NCBI GenBank assembly: GCA_005882415.1
Contig: VBAE01000142.1
Location: forward strand, 1 to 7,065
Reading direction: 5' to 3'
DNA length: 7,065 nt
Origin: Alphaproteobacteria bacterium
GTDB taxonomy: Bacteria; Pseudomonadota; Alphaproteobacteria; Sphingomonadales; Sphingomonadaceae
The notes under the pieces are model-generated. The model did not search any database. It was given only the letters and a program-made list of their open reading frames with translations, and was not told the origin of the DNA. The translations under genes were made by a program, and so were the position numbers. Shown here one piece after another: positions 1 through 4,250 of this stretch. Numbering within the stretch: position 1 is the first letter of the stretch; each line of letters begins with the position of its first letter.

Positions 1-380
1 GGCTGGGGCGCGTCGATCTCGGCGCCGGCTACCGCGCTCCCGTCCCGGATCGCCCGAACCTCGACCAGACCCGCCGGTTCCTCGAAGCGAAGCGTCTCCC
101 CCTGCGCAAGGCCGACCGTCCACAGCACGAACGCCGTCCCGACATTGGGATGGCCGGCGAAGGGCATTTCGTGGCTTCGGTTGAAGATGCGCACCCGGGC
201 GGTGTTGGCCCGGTCTTCCGGCGGCAGGACGAAGCTGGTCTCGCTGAGGTTCATCTCCGCCGCCAGCCTCTGCATGTCGGCCTCGCTGAGGCCCTCGGCG
301 GCGTGGAAGACGGCAAGCGGATTGCCGCCGAAGCGCTGGGCGGTGAACACGTCCACGGTCATGAACGGGTAGTCCGGCAT
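1..380 (-). CDS. PhzF-family isomerase/epimerase-like protein (C-terminus cut by window edge)
   Basis: This is the N-terminal 126 residues of a PhzF-family protein. The family shares the diaminopimelate-epimerase fold and usually runs to about 260-300 residues, so more than half lies beyond the left edge. Visible family motifs are VDVFTAQRFGGNPLAVF (residues 9-25), NLSETSFV (44-51) carrying Glu47 at the position of the PhzF catalytic glutamate, and FAGHPNVGTAF (74-84) with the conserved GHP. PhzF itself isomerises trans-2,3-dihydro-3-hydroxyanthranilate in phenazine synthesis, but most family members have unknown substrates and nothing here points to phenazines. The protein is presumably cytosolic. 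The ATG at 380 overlaps the stop of the upstream oxidoreductase gene by one base (TGATG), and a good Shine-Dalgarno lies 7 bases before it. An internal Met at residue 7 (MTVDVF) is a possible but less well supported start. Family assignment is firm; the reaction is unknown. Confidence 0.92.
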   Translation of the reverse strand, partial: MPDYPFMTVDVFTAQRFGGNPLAVFHAAEGLSEADMQRLAAEMNLSETSFVLPPEDRANTARVRIFNRSHEMPFAGHPNVGTAFVLWTVGLAQGETLRFEEPAGLVEVRAIRDGSAVAGAEIDAPQ

Positions 381-1276
381 CAGGCGGTCCCTTCCACGCT
401 TTGTACGATCGTCTCGCAAAGCTGATGGGTGGCGAGAGCATCGCGGGCGCTCAGCACCTCGCCCTTCCGCACCGAATGGAGGAAGGCGGCGCAGATCTGC
501 TCGAAGCCGCGGGTCCAGGTGACGGGCTTCCAATTGTCCCTCGGGATGGCGCGCCGGCCACCGTCGAACTGGGTGACGTCGGTAAGCTCCTCCACCCGTA
601 TCTTGCTCCCGCCGCCCATCGCCTCCAGCCATTCCTCGCCGGCGCCGCTCATCCGGTTCATGATCCCGGTGGCGAGGAAGCCGTCCCCGCGAAGCGTCAA
701 CGCGACGTGGTGGAGGAGCGCGCCGACCATTTTCCTGTGCGGCACGGCCTCCAGCACCGGCCCCGGCGCCAGTGCGCGGAGCGTGTCGACGACATGGATG
801 AAGTCATCGAACACCACCGTCCGCGGCTCGCCTGGCAGGTTCGCCCGGTTCTTCTCCATGACGATGAGGTCGCGCGGGGCGTCGAGCAGCGCGGCATAAG
901 CCGGGGCAAAGCGGCGGTTGAAGCCGACCATCAGGCTGCAACGTCGCTCTTCGGCAAGTGCCACCAGCGCCTCGCACGTGGCGAGGTCGGCGGCGAGCGG
1001 CTTGTCGACATAGGTGGGCACGTCCGCCCGGAGCAGCGCCTCGACCAGCGCCGGATGCGCCGAGGTGGCGGCGTGCACGAAGGCGGCGTCGAGCGTGTCG
1101 AGCGGCGCCGAGCCGAGGTCCGGGTAGCGCTCCCCGATCCGGTATTTCTCGCCGATCTCGTCCCGGGCAGCGGCATTGCGGCTGATCAGGACGAGCTCCA
1201 CCCCGGCGGTCGCGGAGAGGACGGGCAGATAGGCCTTTCGGGCGATGTCGCCGAGCCCGACCAAAGCAATCCGCAC
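380..1276 (-). CDS. Gfo/Idh/MocA-family NAD(P)-dependent oxidoreductase, YceM/MviM type
   Basis: This 298-residue protein is a cytosolic dehydrogenase-fold protein. It starts directly with a Rossmann beta-strand and dinucleotide loop, VRIALVGLGDIA (residues 1-12). DAAFVHAAT (63-71) follows, then VDKPLA (90-95), which stands where the family has its E/D-K-P motif with the conserved lysine. Next come LMVGFNRRFAP (115-125) and DDFIHVVDT (157-165), where the catalytic histidine region of the family would be. From memory, GLGxIAxKAxLPVL, VDKPLA, LMVGFNRRFAP and HVVDT match E. coli YceM (MviM) closely, and the length is also similar (about 300 against 330-390 for sugar dehydrogenases of the family). 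YceM has no established substrate, so none is given here. The start chosen is GTG at 1276, with a purine-rich Shine-Dalgarno 6 bases upstream. A longer reading from TTG at 1297 adds seven residues before the first beta-strand and is less likely. It forms an operon with the overlapping PhzF-like gene and diverges from the GyrI-like gene. Confidence 0.93.
   Translation of the reverse strand: MRIALVGLGDIARKAYLPVLSATAGVELVLISRNAAARDEIGEKYRIGERYPDLGSAPLDTLDAAFVHAATSAHPALVEALLRADVPTYVDKPLAADLATCEALVALAEERRCSLMVGFNRRFAPAYAALLDAPRDLIVMEKNRANLPGEPRTVVFDDFIHVVDTLRALAPGPVLEAVPHRKMVGALLHHVALTLRGDGFLATGIMNRMSGAGEEWLEAMGGGSKIRVEELTDVTQFDGGRRAIPRDNWKPVTWTRGFEQICAAFLHSVRKGEVLSARDALATHQLCETIVQSVEGTA
388..395 (-). 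promoter_or_regulatory. Shine-Dalgarno of the PhzF-family gene, inside the upstream gene's end
   Basis: Read on the minus strand this is GGAAGGGA, 7 bases before the ATG at 380. It lies inside the last codons of the oxidoreductase gene, so translation of the PhzF-like gene is probably coupled to, or reinitiates after, the upstream gene. It supports the ATG at 380 over the internal Met codon. Confidence 0.6.
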
Positions 1277-1282
1277 GCCACA

Positions 1283-1289
1283 CTCCCCC
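1283..1289 (-). promoter_or_regulatory. Shine-Dalgarno that decides the oxidoreductase start
   Basis: On the minus strand this reads GGGGGAG and ends 6 bases before the GTG at 1276. It lies inside the N-terminal extension that a TTG start at 1297 would add. Placing the start at GTG puts the first residue right at the beta-strand that opens the Rossmann fold, as is usual for this family. Confidence 0.55.
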
Positions 1290-1310
1290 GCGCCCAACCA
1301 CGGCCTTTCC

Positions 1311-1319
1311 TGCTATGCT
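1311..1319 (+). promoter_or_regulatory. Candidate extended -10 promoter for the GyrI-like gene
   Basis: TGCTATGCT fits the extended -10 form TGnTATnnT. Transcription would start near 1326 and give a leader of about 37 bases before the ATG at 1363. No convincing -35 hexamer is seen at the expected spacing (1291-1296 is cgccca). It lies in the 86-bp divergent gap, which must also hold the promoter of the oxidoreductase gene. This is a sequence-pattern call only. Confidence 0.35.
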
Positions 1320-1362
1320 CGCGACGCCGCGGTCAAGCGCCGGCCTGGGGAAGAGAGGGGAG

Positions 1363-1974
1363 ATGGACAAGCTCGACCTGAAGAAGACGCACAAGGCGCT
1401 GTTCACCGCGCCGCCCGGCCGCTTCGTTCCGGTCGAGGTGCCGCCGCTTTCCTACCTGATGATCGACGGCCATGGCGATCCCAACACCGCGCCCGCTTAC
1501 ATGACGGCGGTCCAAAGCCTTTACTCGACCGCTTATGCGCTGAAATTCGCCTGCAAGGCCGAGGGGCGCGACTTCGTGGTGATGCCGCTGGAGGGGCTGT
1601 GGTCAGCGCCCGACCCGGAGAGTTTCACTGCCCGCCGCAAGAGCGATTGGGACTGGACGATGATGATCATGCTCCCCGATTTCGTCGACGACGAGGCCTT
1701 CCAGGCGGCCGCGCAACGGGCGCGCGCAAAGCTCGGCGCCATCCCTGAGAGTCTCAGGCTCGCCGGGCTGGAGGAGGGCCTGTCGCTCCAGGCGCTTCAC
1801 ATCGGCAGCTACGACGAGGAGGGCCCGCTACTGGCCCAGCTCCACAACGAGGTGATGCCGTCACGCGGCTACAGCTTTGCCGGCCCCCACCACGAAATCT
1901 ATCTCGGCGACCCGCGCAAGGTGCCGCCCCACCGGCTCCGGACCCTGCTCCGCCAGCCTGTCGCGCCCGCCTGA
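1363..1974 (+). CDS. GyrI-like small-molecule-binding domain protein
   Basis: This 203-residue protein consists of one stand-alone GyrI-like domain, the same fold as the ligand-binding part of many MerR/AraC multidrug regulators, with no DNA-binding domain attached. Recognisable family stretches are MDKLDLKK (1-8), YLMIDGHGDPN (31-41), VVMPLEGLW (72-80), WTMMIMLPDF (98-107), ALHIGSYDEEGP (144-155) and HHEIYLGDPR (176-185). Length and motif order are typical of this family of free-standing cytosolic GyrI-like proteins. Some relatives are reported to hydrolyse reactive cyclopropane-containing genotoxins, while others may bind hydrophobic drugs; the substrate here is not known. The ATG at 1363 is chosen because the purine tract AAGAGAGGGGAG lies directly before it and because family members begin at MDK. 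An in-frame ATG at 1315 would add 16 unconserved residues and overlaps the probable promoter. The YCII-family gene follows 39 bases later and is probably co-transcribed. Confidence 0.9.
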   Translation: MDKLDLKKTHKALFTAPPGRFVPVEVPPLSYLMIDGHGDPNTAPAYMTAVQSLYSTAYALKFACKAEGRDFVVMPLEGLWSAPDPESFTARRKSDWDWTMMIMLPDFVDDEAFQAAAQRARAKLGAIPESLRLAGLEEGLSLQALHIGSYDEEGPLLAQLHNEVMPSRGYSFAGPHHEIYLGDPRKVPPHRLRTLLRQPVAPA

Positions 1975-2001
1975 TTTGCGTTAGGGTAGGCGACCTCAAA
2001 T

Positions 2002-2007
2002 AGGAGA
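2002..2007 (+). promoter_or_regulatory. Shine-Dalgarno of the YCII-family gene
   Basis: AGGAGA lies 6 bases upstream of the ATG at 2014. It is a strong, well-spaced site and fixes the start. The gap of only 39 bases after the GyrI-like stop contains no hairpin with a T-run, so the two genes are probably on one transcript. Confidence 0.7.
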
Positions 2008-2013
2008 CCAGCG

Positions 2014-2439
2014 ATGCGGGTGATGGCGTTCGTGAAGGCGACCGAGGACAGCGAAAACAGCGTCCCTCCCACCCAGCAAGCCTGGGACGCGATGGACAGG
2101 TTCAACGAGGCGCTTGCCGAAGCCGGCGTCCTGGTCGCCGCCGCCGGTCTAAAGCCCAGCGCAGAGGGCAAGCGCATCGCCTTCGACGGCGACTCCCGAA
2201 CCGCCACCGAGGGCCCCTTCGCCGACGCCCGCGCCCTCGTCGCCGGCTTCTGGATCTGGGAAGTGAAAGACATGGACGAGGCCGTCGCCTGGGCAAAGCG
2301 CTGCCCCAACCCCATGCCCGGCCCCAGCGAACTCGAGCTCCGCCCCTTCTTCGAAGGCGAGGACCTGGCCGACTTCGTCACCGCAGAGGAACTGGCGACG
2401 CCGCGGGAGGGGGAGCGGGGGAAGCTTGGGGTCGCCTAG
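2014..2439 (+). CDS. YCII/YciI-family (DGPF-type) protein
   Basis: This 141-residue protein belongs to the YCII-related family, a dimeric ferredoxin-like alpha/beta fold. It opens with the first strand MRVMAFVKAT (1-10). The family hallmark appears as TEGPFADARALVAGFWIWEV (65-84), corresponding to the usual DGPF-x-E-x-K-E-x-x-x-GF pattern. A helix (DMDEAVAWAKRCPNP, 86-100) and the final strand ELELRPFFE (106-114) follow. Family members are small cytosolic proteins of mostly unknown function, often found near ECF sigma factor genes; none is visible here. The C-terminal 25 or so residues after the conserved strand are charged and unconserved-looking, encoded by a purine-rich stretch near 2401-2430. 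It probably shares a transcript with the preceding GyrI-like gene. Function cannot be given beyond the family. Confidence 0.9.
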   Translation: MRVMAFVKATEDSENSVPPTQQAWDAMDRFNEALAEAGVLVAAAGLKPSAEGKRIAFDGDSRTATEGPFADARALVAGFWIWEVKDMDEAVAWAKRCPNPMPGPSELELRPFFEGEDLADFVTAEELATPREGERGKLGVA

Positions 2440-2480
2440 GCTCGCTGCGGTGTTCTGCTGTCTGCTGAATCGATTAATTA

Positions 2481-2508
2481 GCGACAACTGTTTGTAGGCC
2501 GGTATCCT
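2481..2508 (+). promoter_or_regulatory. Candidate promoter giving a leaderless transcript for the 441-residue gene
   Basis: GCGACA (2481-2486) and TATCCT (2503-2508) each match four of six bases of the -35 and -10 consensus, with a 16-base spacer. A start seven bases after the -10 falls on the A of the ATG at 2515. There is no good Shine-Dalgarno before that ATG, so a leaderless mRNA would explain both observations. The matches are modest and could be chance. Confidence 0.3.
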
Positions 2509-2514
2509 GGCACG

Positions 2515-3840
2515 ATGGAATACAGTCCTGTCCGAATACGAAAGGCCGCTAAGGCCGCGATCGATCGTTTACTCCAGATGCGTCAGCTATGGGAGGACGC
2601 CGCCAACAGCTATTTTGATCCTTCCCGCTTCATGCTGGCGCTGCAGAACTGTATCACCACGAGCCGTACTGTCACCTTCATCCTTCAATCTAACAAGGCA
2701 GACATTCCAAACTTCGAGACCTGGTATGCCGGTCATGTCACTCGCTGGGCGGCCGATCCCGTGATGAAGTGGGCTAAGGAAGCCCGGAACTCGATCGAGA
2801 AACAGGGGGACTTAAAGGGCCATAGCCAAGTTCGGGCCGAGATTATCGCCGGGTACCTTTCAGGCCCCGAGACCAAGTGGATGCCGCAGCTTCTCTTTAG
2901 ATCACCACAGGCGATCTGGCGCTCTGTCCCCCGGAAGTTTCAAATTCCGCACATCTTAGAGAACGGTACACTCCTGATCGAACGGCGATGGGTAGATAGC
3001 AATCTGCCTGAGACGGAGGTGCTGGAGGCCCTTGCTCACGTCTACGGCGAGTTTTGCTCGACCATCCAAGATCTGCTCGCTGTGAATAAGCTAACAGTGC
3101 CACCGGAGCTTGACCGGACTCGGCCGGACCCAATGGGCGAGCTCGCGATGAACCGAGCCATCTACCTGTCGATGGCCGACGGATCGATCACCGGCCACCG
3201 GTTTTTTCGGAAACCAGTTGAAACTCCAACAGAGGCCGACAAAAAGAAGCTAGCAAAGCGGTACGGACGGGAGCACTCGTGGGAGCGATTAAGGAGCGCG
3301 AGAACCTTCCGTGAAGTAGCCGAAGCATATTTCGAGCGCGCGCGGGTATTAATGCGCCGAGACAGGATACATTATAGCTTCGTATTTCTTCTCCGGGACC
3401 TGCGCGTAATCCAGATTATCCGAGCCGATCATCCTTCACGCGCCTCTCGATATGTTCTTATGCGAGATTTTGCTAGGCTAGCTCACATCGCGAAGGCTGA
3501 CGCCGTAATATACTTGGGTGAAACGTGGACCGCTCATGGGGACGATGTGCCCGCGTCCGGCTTTGCCGTGGATGCCAAAAATCGCGGGGAGGCTATTATG
3601 CTTACGGCGGCGAACTCGAAGGGGGAGCATTTCCAGCTGACGTCTGAAATAACGCGGCAGCACCCGGGATCGTCTAAGGTAAGAGCGCTAGGGCCCGTCG
3701 AGGTCGAAACGGAGGGTTTTCCGTTTCTGTTCGTACCATTCTTCCAGATGTGGGGATGTCTGGACGAAGAAGCGATGATGCGCTCCTTCGATCAAATGGA
3801 TGAGATGGGTATTCAAACGCCAGTTCTGAATGAGGAGTAA
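2515..3840 (+). CDS. Uncharacterised 441-residue protein, HEPN-like helical N-terminus, low-GC gene
   Basis: I cannot assign a function. Residues 30-120 look all-helical: RFMLALQNCITTSRTVTFI (38-56), FETWYAGH (67-74), then DPVMKWAKEARNSIEKQGDL (81-100). The last segment recalls the R-N-x4-H motif of HEPN domains, but Lys96 stands where the histidine would be. From memory, a similar ARNxIxKQGDL block recurs in many uncharacterised bacterial proteins, so it is probably a real conserved family. The middle (235-285) is charged and helical. Residues 286-412 look alpha/beta, with strands near FVFLLRDLRVIQIIR (289-303), ADAVIYLGETW (328-338) and GEAIMLTAAN (358-367), ending in a hydrophobic FPFLFVPFFQMWG (402-414). 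There is no signal peptide and no clear membrane span, so it is probably cytosolic. Base composition and codons (TTA, ATA, AGA, CTA) differ strongly from the neighbours, pointing to horizontal transfer. It stands alone, convergent with tRNA-Arg. A defence or mobile-element role is possible but unproven. Confidence 0.85.
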   Translation: MEYSPVRIRKAAKAAIDRLLQMRQLWEDAANSYFDPSRFMLALQNCITTSRTVTFILQSNKADIPNFETWYAGHVTRWAADPVMKWAKEARNSIEKQGDLKGHSQVRAEIIAGYLSGPETKWMPQLLFRSPQAIWRSVPRKFQIPHILENGTLLIERRWVDSNLPETEVLEALAHVYGEFCSTIQDLLAVNKLTVPPELDRTRPDPMGELAMNRAIYLSMADGSITGHRFFRKPVETPTEADKKKLAKRYGREHSWERLRSARTFREVAEAYFERARVLMRRDRIHYSFVFLLRDLRVIQIIRADHPSRASRYVLMRDFARLAHIAKADAVIYLGETWTAHGDDVPASGFAVDAKNRGEAIMLTAANSKGEHFQLTSEITRQHPGSSKVRALGPVEVETEGFPFLFVPFFQMWGCLDEEAMMRSFDQMDEMGIQTPVLNEE

Positions 3841-3936
3841 GACCCTTGGTCGCTCGACGAAGCGGGCTCTCCCAGTAGTTTTTGTGAGCCGGAGAAGCGC
3901 CTCTAATCGAGTCGCTGCCTAAACTTCCGTACGTAA
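3841..3936. other. Convergent gap between the 441-residue gene and tRNA-Arg
   Basis: This 96-bp gap has no gene. No convincing intrinsic terminator is visible for either side. GGCTC...GAGCC around 3865-3890 could pair only over five bases with a long loop, and the nearby T-run sits inside that loop, not after a stem. It is the boundary between lower-GC DNA and the tRNA 3' end, where an attachment site would be expected if the low-GC gene was inserted here. Confidence 0.5.
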
Positions 3937-4013
<77 letters not shown>

Positions 4014-4122
4014 GGGCCGAGGAGGCGCTTAGCAAAGGCGGGGGGAGGGGGCTAGAGGCTTTCGGCCCCCGGGCGGCTGCCGCCGCTCCGCCGCGCCCGC
4101 GCCGGCTTTCGCAGCGCAAATC

Positions 4123-4173
4123 CGGGGCTTCGTCGATCCTCGGCCGGGCTCGTCGATCCGGGCCGGAGCCCCG
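4123..4173. repeat. Repeated 10-mer within a possible long hairpin upstream of the receptor gene
   Basis: TCGTCGATCC occurs at 4130-4139 and again at 4150-4159, exactly 20 bases apart. The same stretch can form a two-part stem: CGGGGCT (4123-4129) with AGCCCCG (4167-4173), and CGGCC (4141-4145) with GGCCG (4161-4165). No T-run follows, so it is not a typical terminator. It lies 78 bases before the receptor start, where an operator or 5' leader structure could act. In such GC-rich DNA chance pairing is common. Confidence 0.3.
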
Positions 4174-4235
4174 TCGCAGCACGGATTCCCCCGCCTTTCC
4201 CCCGCGCCATCAGGCGGACGGTCAACTCAAGCAAC

Positions 4236-4242
4236 AGGGGGA
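4236..4242 (+). promoter_or_regulatory. Shine-Dalgarno deciding the GTG start of the receptor
   Basis: AGGGGGA lies 8 bases before the GTG at 4251. This start gives a compact signal peptide beginning VNNRR. No ATG nearby competes; an in-frame TTG at 4245 is too close to the ribosome site. Confidence 0.6.
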
Positions 4243-4250
4243 AATTGCCC

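Larger units (their letters stand above)
4014..4250. other. Non-coding leader between tRNA-Arg and the TonB receptor gene
   Basis: This very GC-rich gap of 237 bases must hold the promoter of the tRNA (minus strand) and that of the receptor gene (plus strand). I see no good sigma-70 pair for either. GCTAAG (4033-4028, minus) is a poor -10 candidate for the tRNA. GGGGGC (4047-4052) and GCCCCC (4065-4070) can form a short hairpin. An open frame crosses the gap on the plus strand but reads into the receptor gene out of frame and has no family resemblance, so I treat the gap as non-coding. Confidence 0.5.

Noticed and set aside
1315..1362. Sixteen-residue N-terminal extension of the GyrI-like protein from ATG 1315
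   Set aside because: That ATG lies within the likely -10 element and lacks a ribosome site, while ATG 1363 has a strong purine tract and matches the usual family N-terminus.
401..1381. 326-codon plus-strand frame over the oxidoreductase gene
   Set aside because: It is the mirror of the Gfo/Idh/MocA gene; low-complexity Arg/Pro/Ala/His-rich translation with no motifs.
3862..3892. Intrinsic terminator after the 441-residue gene
   Set aside because: The best stem is five base pairs with a 16-base loop, and the T-run is within the loop rather than after the stem.
2442..3918. TCGCTGC at 2442-2448 and 3912-3918 as direct repeats (attachment sites) around the low-GC gene
   Set aside because: Only seven bases match and neither copy lies in the tRNA; such a match is expected by chance in two 70-100 bp flanks of GC-rich DNA.
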